From assembly GCF_005503355.1 (NCBI RefSeq), contig NZ_SCMK01000011.1, forward strand, positions 62,001 through 126,000: a stretch of 64,000 bases of DNA, in the 5' to 3' direction. Every line of letters begins with the position of its first letter. The stretch's first letter is position 1. Under the pieces are notes generated by a model that worked only from the letters and a program-made list of their open reading frames with translations, had not been told where the DNA came from and made no database searches. Made by a program: the position numbers and the translations under genes. This stretch comes from Sphingomonas sp. 1F27F7B (lineage in GTDB: Bacteria > Pseudomonadota > Alphaproteobacteria > Sphingomonadales > Sphingomonadaceae). Of the stretch, positions 37,619-46,529 are shown piece by piece.

Positions 37619-38007
37619 GCGCCGGGGGTCCAGGCCTCGTAGTCGCCGGTGGCGCGGGCGCGGTGGCCGCCCTTCTCCAGCGCGCCGCTCGGACGATAGG
37701 CGAGCTGCGAGCCGGTCAGGTTCATCTCCGCCGGCTTTTCCCACGCCTTGGGCGCCGGAAGGGCCTGATCAGGCGCCGAATCGATCTGGTGGTGCAGCCA
37801 GCTGAACCATTCGGGCGGCACCCGGCTCGCATCGTTCGAGCCGTTGTAGATCACCCAGCGGCGCGGAATGCCGTTGGGGTCCTGGCCGCCCTCGTAATAG
37901 ACGTTGCCCAGATCGTCCTCGCCCACGCGCGTCTTGCCGCGCAGGCCCATCCAGGTGCCGAAGGTGGCGCCGTTCCACCAGGTGAAGGGATTGAGATTGA
38001 GACCCAT
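37615..38007 (-). CDS. NADH:ubiquinone oxidoreductase subunit NDUFA12 family
   Basis: The 130-residue protein carries FTWWNGATFGTWMGLRGKTRVGEDDLGNVYYEGG and RRWVIYNGSNDASRVPPEWFSWLHHQID, both typical of the complex I accessory subunit NDUFA12, which Alphaproteobacteria share with mitochondria. It sits at the matrix-side arm junction of complex I. The other complex I genes are not in the window. It has a four-base overlap with DUF2155. Confidence 0.93.
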   Translation of the reverse strand: MGLNLNPFTWWNGATFGTWMGLRGKTRVGEDDLGNVYYEGGQDPNGIPRRWVIYNGSNDASRVPPEWFSWLHHQIDSAPDQALPAPKAWEKPAEMNLTGSQLAYRPSGALEKGGHRARATGDYEAWTPGA

Positions 38008-38045
38008 GGGCGCGGATTAGCGAGGAGCGCGAGGAGAGGCAATCC

Positions 38046-38537
38046 TTACTGCTTGTCCCAGCGCACCTTGTCGCCCGCCCGGATGCCGAGCTTCGCCGAA
38101 AGGCCCGCATTGATCTCCAGCACCGCCGCCACCGGCTCGCCCGACTTCACGTTATCCTCCGAGAATGGCACCGCATTCTCACCGATCCGGGCGATCGTGC
38201 CGTCTCCGCGGATGAAGAGGATGTCGAGCGCAGTGGGCGTGTTCTTCATCCAAAAGCTCGCCTCGCGCGGCGGGCCGTCGGCCGGATAGGGCGCGAAGAG
38301 CATGCCGCCGTCCTGCGGGATGTTGGTGCGGAACATCAGCCCGCGCTCCTGCTCGGCCGTAGTGCGGGCGAGCTCGACATGGAAGACGCGCGGGCCATTG
38401 GCACTGTCGACCGTCACGTCGATCTTTCGCGCAGCCTGCACCGCGGCTGGCCGGGTCTCCGCCTCGCCCTGGCACGCACCCGAGACGAGCAGCACCGAAG
38501 CGGCGAGCGCCGCTCCCAATCCACGCAGGAACTTCAT
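38046..38537 (-). CDS. DUF192 family lipoprotein-like protein
   Basis: The 163-residue protein has a signal with SGAC lipobox-like end (about Cys22). The DUF192 fold follows: FHVELARTTAEQERGLMFRTNIPQDGGMLFAPY and SFWMKNTPTALDILFIRGDGTIARI (Trp-Met-Lys-Asn-Thr is the family hallmark), then AVLEINAGLSAKLGIRAGDKV. The function is unknown. It starts 4 bases after the cold-shock gene stop and ends 38 bases before NDUFA12, so the four genes probably form one operon. Confidence 0.88.
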   Translation of the reverse strand: MKFLRGLGAALAASVLLVSGACQGEAETRPAAVQAARKIDVTVDSANGPRVFHVELARTTAEQERGLMFRTNIPQDGGMLFAPYPADGPPREASFWMKNTPTALDILFIRGDGTIARIGENAVPFSEDNVKSGEPVAAVLEINAGLSAKLGIRAGDKVRWDKQ

Positions 38538-38541
38538 CGTC

Positions 38542-39126
38542 TCAGCCGGTCCTTTCGACCGCCACGGCGAGCGGCCCCTTTTCGCCATCGACGATGCGTG
38601 CGCTGAGCGACTGGCCGGGCTCGACCTCCTCGATCTCGGCGCGCCGCAACGTCTCCATATGGACGAATATATCGGCCGAGTCGGACTCACGCACTAGGAA
38701 TCCATAGCCCTTGAGGCGATTGAACCATTTCACCGTCACCGGCTCGAACGGGCCGGCAGTGGCGATCAGCTTCACCCGGTCGGCGCGCTCGGCCTGGCGC
38801 TTGGGCGCCTCGATCGCCTGGCTGAGGTCGATCGAGAGAATCTCGCGCGCCTGGAGGCCCCGCTGGCGCTGCACCGCCGTGCACTCCACGCGTGCGCCCT
38901 CGGGCAGCGAACGGCGGCCGTGATCCTGAAGCACGGTGAAGTGGATCAGGATGTCGCCCACGGCGGCGTCATCGGCGACGAGAAAGCCGAACCCCCGCGT
39001 AACGTCGAACCATTTCACGACACCGGCAAAGACCTGGCCTTCGTCCAGCTGGTCCTCGCCAATCCCCCCGTTATCGTTCGGCGTGTCTGTATAGTCGTTC
39101 TGCGCAACCTGTTGGTCAGCACGCAT
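38542..39126 (-). CDS. Double cold-shock domain protein
   Basis: The 194-residue protein has two cold-shock domains. The first is at about 33-100 ([28 protein letters not shown]) and the second at about 127-194 ([31 protein letters not shown]), joined by a basic linker. The RNP1 motif is FGF in the first and YGF in the second, both usable for RNA or ssDNA binding. It resembles the two-domain CspC/CspD proteins of Caulobacter, induced in stationary phase. GGGGGAACAGG precedes the ATG. Confidence 0.93.
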   Translation of the reverse strand: MRADQQVAQNDYTDTPNDNGGIGEDQLDEGQVFAGVVKWFDVTRGFGFLVADDAAVGDILIHFTVLQDHGRRSLPEGARVECTAVQRQRGLQAREILSIDLSQAIEAPKRQAERADRVKLIATAGPFEPVTVKWFNRLKGYGFLVRESDSADIFVHMETLRRAEIEEVEPGQSLSARIVDGEKGPLAVAVERTG

Positions 39127-39200
39127 TTCCTGTTCCCCCGAACGGTCACATTAACATGGTATTTTCCATAAATGGAATTGCCTTTGTCGCCGATCTGGCA

Positions 39201-39737
39201 TCAAGCGCCGCCAAGCGTGATTTCCGGGTCGTCCCCCGGCGCCATGCGGACGATCGCGCGGGCCAGTTCCGGCGCATGCCCGGCACGGATCATCGCCGCC
39301 ATCTGCTTCTCCTGGAGCGGCCGGTCGGCCGCTTCTCGGGCATAGGGCCCGATGCGCCTGCGCCGGGCAAAGGCGATTGCGCTCGCGAGCCCATCGGCCT
39401 CGATCACGGGCGCGAGCGCGGCCGCATCCTCTTCCTCGACCCCGGCGAACCGCAGCGCTTCGCGCACCCGGCGCGCGCCCAATCCGCGCCGCGCCATCGC
39501 CCCGGCCTTGGATTCGGCATAGAGACGGTCGTCGACATAGCCGAGTTCGGCCATGCGCTGGGCCAAAGCATCGGGATCGGGGGATTTTTCTCCCGCCCAG
39601 CCGCGCTCGCGCAGCTTTCGGGACAGATAGGCCGCAAGTTTGGCCCTTGTCGTAGCGTAACGTTCGACATAGCGGAGCGCATGACGCTCCAGATCGGCGC
39701 CATTCAGCGGTGGTAGGGGGCGTCTCGGGACTGGCAT
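39201..39737 (-). CDS. recX: RecX family regulator of RecA
   Basis: The 178-residue protein starts MPVPRRPLPPLNGADLERHALRYVERYATTRAKLAAYLSRKL. The three-helix repeats of RecX are seen (ELGYVDDRLYAESKAGAMARRGLGARRVREAL, ADRPLQEKQMAAMIRAGHAPELARAIV). RecX inhibits or modulates RecA filaments. It is an orphan copy with no recA nearby. ATG 39737 was chosen for fit; an upstream start at 39803 adds an unlikely tail. Divergent from the FAAL gene. Confidence 0.85.
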   Translation of the reverse strand: MPVPRRPLPPLNGADLERHALRYVERYATTRAKLAAYLSRKLRERGWAGEKSPDPDALAQRMAELGYVDDRLYAESKAGAMARRGLGARRVREALRFAGVEEEDAAALAPVIEADGLASAIAFARRRRIGPYAREAADRPLQEKQMAAMIRAGHAPELARAIVRMAPGDDPEITLGGA

Positions 39738-39857
39738 GCGCCATGATTGTGCCACACTGGCAACCGATTTTGAACGACAGCGCGTAGCAGAGGCTAGCCT
39801 CAAAAATTCGTCGTGGGGGCACGACGTTGGCTACCACGCAGGGGCACGGAATAAAGA

Positions 39858-41630
39858 ATGGTATTGGACGTTACGGGATCGCTCGAGGCAGAAAAGGAAG
39901 CGGGAACGCTCGCGCCTACGCCTACCGATGACAGCCTGCCGCGTCGCCTCGCGGACTTCGAAACGCTGGGCGAAGCGCTCGACTATGCCGCAAGGGGCAA
40001 GCGCGGGCTCAATTTCCACGATGCGCGCGGCAACCTCGTGCGTCCCTATCCCTTTGCGGAGCTGCGCGAGGATGCGCTGAAACAGGCCTGGCGCCTGATC
40101 GCCGCGGGCGTGAAGCCCGAGGACCGCATCGCGCTGATCGCGGAGACGGGCGCCGAATTCGCCTCGCTGTTCTTCGGCGTGATCTATGCCGGTGCCTGGC
40201 CGGTGCCGCTGCCGCTGCCGACCAGCTTCGGCGGCGCCCAGTCGTATATCGACCAGCTCACTGTCCAGTTGCAGAGCTGCGACCCCTCGATGCTGCTCTT
40301 CCCGCCCGAGATCGGCGCGATGTGCGCCGAGGCCGCGCGCGGTCGCGGCGTGTCGGGCATGGACTGGTCCGAGTTCGTCCAGCGCGACGCGACCCCGACA
40401 ACGCTGCCCGAAGCCAAATCGAGCGACATCGCCTATCTGCAATATTCGAGCGGCTCGACGCGTTTCCCGCACGGCGTGGTGATCACGCACCATGCGCTGC
40501 TCAACAATCTGGCGGCGCACAGCCACGGCATGCACGTGACCGATGGCGACCGCTGTGTCTCCTGGCTGCCCTGGTACCATGACATGGGCCTGGTCGGCTG
40601 CCTGCTCTCGGTCGTCGCCAACCAGGTCTCGACCGACTATCTGAAGACCGAGGATTTCGCCCGGCGCCCGCTCGCCTGGCTCGACCTGATCAGCCGCAAC
40701 CAGGGCAACACGCTCAGCTATTCGCCGACTTTCGGCTACGACATCTGCGCCCGCCGCATGTCGAGCCAGACCAAGGCCAGCGAGCGCTTCGACCTGAGCC
40801 GCTGGCGCGTCGCCGGCAACGGCGCCGACATGATCCGCCCGGACGTGATGCAGTCGTTCGTCGACGCCTTCGCCGATGCCGGCTTCAAGGCCACCGCCTT
40901 CCTGCCGAGCTACGGCCTGGCGGAGGCCACCCTCGCCGTCTCGATCATGCCGCCGGGCGAAGGCATCATGGTCGAGCTGGTCGAGGAAACCCAGCTCTCG
41001 GGCGGCGAAGTCGCCCGGGGTGATCGCCCGCAGCGCTTCCGCGCGATCGTCAATTGCGGGGTGCCCGCGCGCGACATGACGATCGAGATCCGCGAGGAAG
41101 ACGGCACGCCGCTTCCCGAGAAGGCGATCGGCAAGGTCTGGTGCAAGGGCCCGAGCGTGATGGTCGGCTATTTCCGCGACCAGGAAGCGACCGACGCCTG
41201 CCTGAAGGACGGTTGGCTCGACACCGGCGACATGGGCTATATTTCCGACGGCTATATCTACATCGTCGGCCGCGCCAAGGACATGATCATCATCAACGGC
41301 AAGAACCATTGGCCCCAGGACATCGAATGGGCCGTGGAACAGCTGCCGGCGTTCAAGCAGGGTGATGTCGCCGCCTTCGCGATCACCACGCCGGGCGGCG
41401 AGGAGACGCCGGCGGTGCTGGTCCAGTGCCGCACCTCGGACGAGCAGGAGCGCCTGCGCCTGCGCGACGAGATTCGCGAGCGCGTCCGCTCGGTGACGGG
41501 CATGAACTGCGTGATCGAGCTCGTCCCGCCGCGCACGCTGCCGCGCACCAGCTCGGGCAAGCTCAGCCGCGCCAAGGCGCGCAACCTCTATCTCAACGGC
41601 GAGATCAAGCCCTACGCGCTGGCCGCGTAA
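39858..41630 (+). CDS. Fatty acyl-AMP ligase (FadD32-like)
   Basis: The 590-residue adenylate-forming enzyme has the AMP-binding loop YLQYSSGSTRFPHGVVITHHA (about 200), CVSWLPWYHDMGLVG, SYGLAEATLAVS and the C-terminal WLDTGDMGYISDGYIYIVGRAKDMIIINGKNHWPQDIEW with the catalytic Lys-containing end LPRTSSGKLSRAKARNLY. The pattern YHDMGL and the position of the FAAL insertion favour an acyl-AMP ligase over an acyl-CoA ligase. These pass the acyl group to an acyl carrier protein. No polyketide, NRPS or carrier gene is adjacent. Sphingolipid synthesis is a possible client, by inference. Confidence 0.88.
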   Translation: MVLDVTGSLEAEKEAGTLAPTPTDDSLPRRLADFETLGEALDYAARGKRGLNFHDARGNLVRPYPFAELREDALKQAWRLIAAGVKPEDRIALIAETGAEFASLFFGVIYAGAWPVPLPLPTSFGGAQSYIDQLTVQLQSCDPSMLLFPPEIGAMCAEAARGRGVSGMDWSEFVQRDATPTTLPEAKSSDIAYLQYSSGSTRFPHGVVITHHALLNNLAAHSHGMHVTDGDRCVSWLPWYHDMGLVGCLLSVVANQVSTDYLKTEDFARRPLAWLDLISRNQGNTLSYSPTFGYDICARRMSSQTKASERFDLSRWRVAGNGADMIRPDVMQSFVDAFADAGFKATAFLPSYGLAEATLAVSIMPPGEGIMVELVEETQLSGGEVARGDRPQRFRAIVNCGVPARDMTIEIREEDGTPLPEKAIGKVWCKGPSVMVGYFRDQEATDACLKDGWLDTGDMGYISDGYIYIVGRAKDMIIINGKNHWPQDIEWAVEQLPAFKQGDVAAFAITTPGGEETPAVLVQCRTSDEQERLRLRDEIRERVRSVTGMNCVIELVPPRTLPRTSSGKLSRAKARNLYLNGEIKPYALAA

Positions 41631-41979
41631 GGCCGGGCATTTCCCCTCCCTCCGGGGAGGGGAATCCCTGCACGGACGCGCCCCGAGCGCCCTCCCGAAG
41701 TCCAGGAAGTCTGGACTTGGGAGACCGTTCCTCCCCCGCCGCAGCAAGCATCCGTCGCACATGCATGCGCCCCCGCAATGAGATGGCGTGGCGCGTTCTA
41801 ATTTTCCTAAAAGAATCAATATTATGACAGGCGTCTTGCATGACCCTTCGAGGCCAGCAGACGAAATCCCGCCTTGCGATGGCCAGCCTTGCGGCCTCTA
41901 CCTTCGTCATGCCGCCCCCGGGCTTGATCGGCGATAGGCTCCAACCAGTTCAGGATGATGCCCGGCTTCCACCAAAGCC
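41631..41979. other. 349-base gap with two hairpins
   Basis: Hairpin 1 at 41641-41664 has a 9-base stem (TTCCCCTCC / GGAGGGGAA). Hairpin 2 at 41698-41718 has an 8-base stem AAGTCCAG / CTGGACTT around GAAGT. No T-tract follows either. The rest is AT-richer near 41800-41830. I see no supported ORF; frames on both strands read as low-complexity or shadow sequence. Confidence 0.6.
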
Positions 41980-42549
41980 CTATGACCATCCCCCGATCAC
42001 CCGATCGATGATCGCGTCGTCGCCGGGGATCTGCCTGTCCAGCATCAGCATCGCCAGGCCGTGCGCGCAGGACCAGGCGTGGAAGGCGATCGCATCGGCA
42101 TCGCCGCCATGCTGGGCCGCCGCGGCGCGGGCATTCTCCTTGAGGAAGGCCATCGCGCCGTCCTCATGCGACAATGCCATGGAATCCATGTCCGGATTGG
42201 CGAAGATCAGCCGGAACAGCGCCGGATTGGCCAGCGCGAAGCGGACATAGGCGGCGCCCGTCGCCGCGAAGCCCGCCTTGCCGCCCCCTGCCCGCGCCGC
42301 CGCTTCGTGCTGCACGTCCGACAGGCGCCGCAGCCCCTCCCCCGCCAGCGCGGTCATCAGCGCCTTCTTGTCCGGAAAGTGCCGATAGAGCGCCGTCGCG
42401 CTCACTCCCACGGCACGGGCGATCTCGCGGAGCCCGAGATCGTCGGCGGTGCGCGTCTCGAGCAATTTCAGCCCGGCTTCGAGCGCCGCCACACGCAGAT
42501 CGCCGTGATGATAGGCCTTGCCACCCTCGGATGTTGACACTGTTACCAT
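41980..42549 (-). CDS. TetR family transcriptional regulator
   Basis: The 189-residue protein has the TetR DNA-binding helix-turn-helix at about 14-60 (AALEAGLKLLETRTADDLGLREIARAVGVSATALYRHFPDKKALMTALAGEG). A ligand-binding helical domain carries a TetR_C_33/WHG-like pattern (AYVRFALANPALFRLIFANPD, AWSCAHGLAMLM). It is divergent from the carotenoid oxygenase gene and probably represses it; candidate operators lie between and into its own start. Confidence 0.9.
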   Translation of the reverse strand: MVTVSTSEGGKAYHHGDLRVAALEAGLKLLETRTADDLGLREIARAVGVSATALYRHFPDKKALMTALAGEGLRRLSDVQHEAAARAGGGKAGFAATGAAYVRFALANPALFRLIFANPDMDSMALSHEDGAMAFLKENARAAAAQHGGDADAIAFHAWSCAHGLAMLMLDRQIPGDDAIIDRVIGGWS

Positions 42550-42577
42550 TTGCTCGCTATGTGAACATCGTCAACAT
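42531..42577. promoter_or_regulatory. Candidate TetR operators (inverted ATGTTGAC repeats)
   Basis: ATGTTGAC (42531-42538) and its inverse GTCAACAT (42570-42577) match perfectly. Both continue with NN-TGTT read outward, 31 bases apart. They flank the TetR start codon and the -10 region of the oxygenase gene. They could be two operators, or one long divided one. Confidence 0.5.
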
Positions 42578-42593
42578 AGCCCTGGAGGCGACA

Positions 42594-43958
42594 ATGGCAA
42601 GCGCGATCGCACTGGACGACACGACCGATCACCCCTTCCTCACCGGCATCCACGCGCCGATGCGCGCCGAGCTGACCCTTACCGAGCTTCCGGTCACCGG
42701 CACGATCCCCGCCGCGCTGAACGGCCAATATATGCGCATCGGCCCCAATCCGGTGAACCCGGACCCCAAGAGCTATCACTGGTTCATCGGCGACGGCATG
42801 GTCCACGGCCTGGCGATCCGCGACGGGAAGGCACGATGGTATCGCAACCGCTGGATCCGCTCGGCCGCAGTCGCCGCGGCGCTGGGCGAGTCTCCCGCTC
42901 CGGGGCCGCGCCATGGCCGCTTCGACACGGTGAACACCAATGTCGTCGAGATCGCCGGCAAGATCCTCGCCCTGGTCGAGGCGGGCAGCACGCCGGTCGC
43001 CCTCTCCCGCGACATGGAGGCCCAGTCCTATACCGATTTCGGCGGCACGCTGGCCGGCAGCTTCACCGCCCATCCGCACCGCGATCCGCTGACCGGCGAG
43101 CAGCATGCGATCACCTATGCGGCGATGGTTCCCGATACCGTGCACCACGTCGTCCTCTCTCCCGAAGGCAAGGTGATCCGCGAGGAGCCGATCGCGGTGG
43201 CGCACGGCCCCTCGATCCACGACTGCGCCATCACCGCGCGCTTCGTGGTGGTGCTGGACCTGCCGGTGACCTTCTCGCTCGAGACGGCGATGCAGGGCCG
43301 CGGCTTCCCCTATCGCTGGAATCCCGAGCATCGCGCCCGGATCGGCCTGTTGCCGCGTGGCGGCCGGGGCGACGAGACGATCTGGATCGAAATCGACCCC
43401 TGCTACATCTTCCACACCCTCAACGCCCATGACCTGCCCGATGGCCGGGTGGTGCTCGATGCCGTGAGCTACGACACCATGTTCGCCGGCGAGCCAGGCG
43501 GCCCCGACCAGAGTCCGCGCGGTCTCGAGCGCTTCGTCCTCGATCCCGTGGCGCGCACCGCCGAGCGACGCATCCTCGACGCCGCCCCCCAGGAATTCCC
43601 CCGCCCCGACGAGCGGCGCTTCGGCCAGCCCCATCGCCATGCCTATACGATCGCGCTGCCCGAGAACGGCTTCGCCATCGCCGGGACGCGGCTCTACAAG
43701 CACGACCTGGAGACAGGTACCCGCGAGGTGCACGACTTCGGCGAAGGCCGGCATCCGGGCGAGTTCGTCTTCGTTCCCGCCGCGCCGGACGCCGCCGAGG
43801 ACGAGGGCTGGCTGATCGGCCTGGTCGTCGACCTGCCGAACGAGACGACCGACCTGGCGATCCTCGATGCACGCGACTTCGCGGGGGCACCGGTGGCGAG
43901 CATCCGCCTGCCCCACCGCGTGCCGCCGGGCTTTCATGGCAACTGGATCACGGGTTGA
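42594..43958 (+). CDS. Carotenoid cleavage oxygenase family protein
   Basis: The 454-residue non-heme iron oxygenase shows NGQYMRIGPNPVNPDPKSYHWFIGDGMVHGLAI near the start. The His-containing segments expected of the four iron ligands are GSFTAHPHRDPLTGE, AHGPSIHDCAIT, IFHTLNAHDLPDG and a final HRVPPGFHGNW. Sphingomonad members include carotenoid and lignostilbene dioxygenases that cleave C=C bonds of isoprenoids or stilbenes. The substrate cannot be told from sequence. GGAGG precedes ATG 42594. Confidence 0.93.
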   Translation: MASAIALDDTTDHPFLTGIHAPMRAELTLTELPVTGTIPAALNGQYMRIGPNPVNPDPKSYHWFIGDGMVHGLAIRDGKARWYRNRWIRSAAVAAALGESPAPGPRHGRFDTVNTNVVEIAGKILALVEAGSTPVALSRDMEAQSYTDFGGTLAGSFTAHPHRDPLTGEQHAITYAAMVPDTVHHVVLSPEGKVIREEPIAVAHGPSIHDCAITARFVVVLDLPVTFSLETAMQGRGFPYRWNPEHRARIGLLPRGGRGDETIWIEIDPCYIFHTLNAHDLPDGRVVLDAVSYDTMFAGEPGGPDQSPRGLERFVLDPVARTAERRILDAAPQEFPRPDERRFGQPHRHAYTIALPENGFAIAGTRLYKHDLETGTREVHDFGEGRHPGEFVFVPAAPDAAEDEGWLIGLVVDLPNETTDLAILDARDFAGAPVASIRLPHRVPPGFHGNWITG

Positions 43959-43997
43959 TTGCAAATCCTCGCCTCGCGGCAAGGATAGCCCCCTGAC

Positions 43998-44025
43998 CGT
44001 CATCCCCGCGCAGGCGGGGATGACG
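43998..44025. repeat. Palindromic repeat, copy B
   Basis: This 28-base palindrome is identical to 32765-32792, in the 189-base gap between the carotenoid oxygenase stop and the GGDEF-EAL gene. No second palindrome accompanies it here. Confidence 0.85.
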
Positions 44026-44147
44026 AAGAGGGGGTATTTGTCGCGAGGGGATGACCGCCTTCCAGGGAGGGACGTCTGGAGAAAAATCCACCTTCCGCCG
44101 CTCCCGGCCTAACCACTCGCTAACCAGCGCCGGGCTACACCCGATGG

Positions 44148-46511
44148 GTGAACAGCCAGATGACCTCGCAATTCGCCCGGCCGCGCATCGACGCGCGTGC
44201 GCTTCTGGGCCTGTACGACCCGGCGGACACCACCGATTGGGGGCCGATCCGCGCCGCCCAGCTCCATGCCGGCAGCCAGCTGGCGCTGTTCATGCTCGCC
44301 GCCAATGTGATCGGCGCCTCGCTCGTCACGATGATCCTGGCGCCGCTGGTGCCGCTCTGGCAGCTGGCGAGCTGGGGAGCGATCGTCGCCGCCGCGGGCA
44401 CCGCGGTCGCCTTCCGGCGCCTCGCCAAGCGCCACCGCACCGCCGTCACCGCCACGCTGGGCGATGTGCGCGACACCGTGCTCGACGGCATCGCGCTGGG
44501 CGCGGTCTGGTCGATCCCGCCGCTCGCCTTCGGCCATCTCGTCGATGCCAGTGCCGCGCTCGGCCTGTGGATCGTGGTCTCGCTGCTGATGACCGCCAGC
44601 GCCGTCGCCATGGCGGCGCTGCCGCTTGCCACCATCACCTTCGTCTCGATCGTCGGCACCGCGCTGGTGGTGACGCTGTCGCTGATCGCCTCGCCGATGC
44701 TCGCGGCCGCCTCGGCCCTGTTCACCGTGCTGCTCGTCATGGCCACCTTCGCGCGCGGCAAGGCGCTCGTGGTGATCCGCGCGGGCGAGATGGCAATCGC
44801 CGAGCGCGACGAGACGCTGAGCCTGTTGCTGCGCGAGAATGAGCGCGAGGGCGAAGCCGACTGGCTCTGGGAGATCGACGCGCAGCGCCGCGTCGCCCGC
44901 GCCAATCCGCGCTTCTCCAAGTCGCTGGGCGTCGATCCCAAGGCGATCAACGGCATGCCCTTCCTCCAGGTGCTTGCCGGGCCGACCTGGGAAGACGGCA
45001 ATTTCGCCGCGGGCCTGCGCGACCTGGCCGAGAAGCTGAAGACGCGCGACCCGTTCCACGACCTGCTGCTGCCGGTCTTCGTCAATGGCGAGGAACGCTG
45101 GTGGGAGATGTCCGCCAGCCCGCGCTATGACGAAGGCGGCACCTTCATCGGCTTTCGCGGCGTCGGCTCGGACGTGACCGAGGCGCGGGCCTCGGCCGAC
45201 CAGATCAGCAAGATGGCGCGGTTCGACACGCTTACCGGCCTGCCCAACCGCCTGCTGCTCAACGAGACGCTGGCCCGCGCGATGGCCGAGGCCGAGAAAT
45301 GGGGATCGCGCTGCGCCTTCATGATGATCGACCTCGATCGCTTCAAGGCCGTGAACGACACGCTGGGCCATCCGGTGGGCGACCGACTGTTGATGCGCGT
45401 CTCCGAGCGGCTGAAGCAGCTGATGAGCGACAACGAGATGGTCGGGCGCCTCGGCGGCGACGAGTTCGCCGTGGTGGTTCGCGACGCAACCGACACCGCG
45501 GGCATCGAGCGGCTGGCCCAGGCGATCATCGACACGGTCTCCCGCCCCTATGAGATCGACCAGAACACGCTGTTCATCGGTGCCTCGGTCGGCCTGGCGG
45601 TGGGGCCGCGCGACGGGCGCACGGCCGAGATGCTGATCCGCTCCGCCGATCTTGCGCTCTATCGCTCCAAGGACACCGGCGGCGGCGCCTTTCATTGCTA
45701 CGAGCCGCAGCTGCACATGGCCGCCGAGGAACGGCGCGTGCTCGAGATCGCGCTGCGCAGCGCAGTCGAGAATGGCGAGATGCACCTCAACTACCAGCCG
45801 GTGGTGCTCGCCGATACCGGCACGCTGGCCGGCTTCGAGGCGCTGCTGCGCTGGACCCATCCCGAGTTCGGCGTGGTCTCGCCCGCCAAGTTCGTGCCGC
45901 TGGCCGAAGATGCCCGGCTGATCCCCGCGATCGGCGAATGGGTGCTGCGCACCGCCTGCAACGAAGCGGCACGCTGGGATTCGGAAGTGCGCGTGGCGGT
46001 GAACGTCAGCCCGGAGCAGCTCCACTCGCCGAGCTTTGCCACCATGGTGGCACAGGCGCTCGCCCAGTCCGGCCTGCCGGCCGAACGGCTCGAGCTGGAA
46101 GTGACCGAGAGCGTGTTCATGCGCGAAGGCACCCAGGCGATCCAGGTGCTCGAAAAGGTGCTCGAGCTGGGCGTGCGGCTGAGCCTGGACGATTTCGGCA
46201 CGGGCTATTCCTCGCTTGGCTATCTGGCGCACACCCGGTTCAGCTCGATCAAGATCGACCGCAGCTTCGTCCAGGGCGCGTCCAAGGGCACCAAGGAGGC
46301 GATCGCGATCATCCGCGCAGTGGTGGCGCTCGCCGACAGTCTGGGCATGGCGACCACAGCCGAGGGCGTGGAGACCGAGGAGGAGCACCACATGGTGCAG
46401 CAACTCGGCTGCACCAAGGTGCAGGGCTATTATTTCGGCCGCCCGCTCCCCGTGCAGGAAGCGCGCTCGCTCGCCACTCGCCCGCAAGATGGCGCCAGCG
46501 CCGCCGCCTGA
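44148..46511 (+). CDS. Membrane PAS-GGDEF-EAL cyclic di-GMP protein
   Basis: The 787-residue protein has six to seven membrane helices (about 45-205) as an integral sensor. A PAS domain follows (about 235-350, with ADWLWEIDAQRRVARANPRFSKSLG), then GGDEF (about 355-525, intact GGDEF at 436-440) and EAL (from about 530; EAL at 564-566, DDFGTGYSSL, and KIDRSFV). Both active-site motifs look complete, so it may make or break cyclic di-GMP. GTG 44148 or ATG 44160 could be the start. Capsule, surface and motility control is the usual output, and the capsule genes lie 7 kb away, but no direct link is shown. Confidence 0.93.
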   Translation: MNSQMTSQFARPRIDARALLGLYDPADTTDWGPIRAAQLHAGSQLALFMLAANVIGASLVTMILAPLVPLWQLASWGAIVAAAGTAVAFRRLAKRHRTAVTATLGDVRDTVLDGIALGAVWSIPPLAFGHLVDASAALGLWIVVSLLMTASAVAMAALPLATITFVSIVGTALVVTLSLIASPMLAAASALFTVLLVMATFARGKALVVIRAGEMAIAERDETLSLLLRENEREGEADWLWEIDAQRRVARANPRFSKSLGVDPKAINGMPFLQVLAGPTWEDGNFAAGLRDLAEKLKTRDPFHDLLLPVFVNGEERWWEMSASPRYDEGGTFIGFRGVGSDVTEARASADQISKMARFDTLTGLPNRLLLNETLARAMAEAEKWGSRCAFMMIDLDRFKAVNDTLGHPVGDRLLMRVSERLKQLMSDNEMVGRLGGDEFAVVVRDATDTAGIERLAQAIIDTVSRPYEIDQNTLFIGASVGLAVGPRDGRTAEMLIRSADLALYRSKDTGGGAFHCYEPQLHMAAEERRVLEIALRSAVENGEMHLNYQPVVLADTGTLAGFEALLRWTHPEFGVVSPAKFVPLAEDARLIPAIGEWVLRTACNEAARWDSEVRVAVNVSPEQLHSPSFATMVAQALAQSGLPAERLELEVTESVFMREGTQAIQVLEKVLELGVRLSLDDFGTGYSSLGYLAHTRFSSIKIDRSFVQGASKGTKEAIAIIRAVVALADSLGMATTAEGVETEEEHHMVQQLGCTKVQGYYFGRPLPVQEARSLATRPQDGASAAA

Positions 46512-46529
46512 AGCCGCGGCGCACGCGGA

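Noticed and set aside
41605..41910. 101-codon minus-strand frame after the FAAL gene
   Set aside because: It runs through two hairpin repeats, has no ribosome-binding site and no recognisable pattern.
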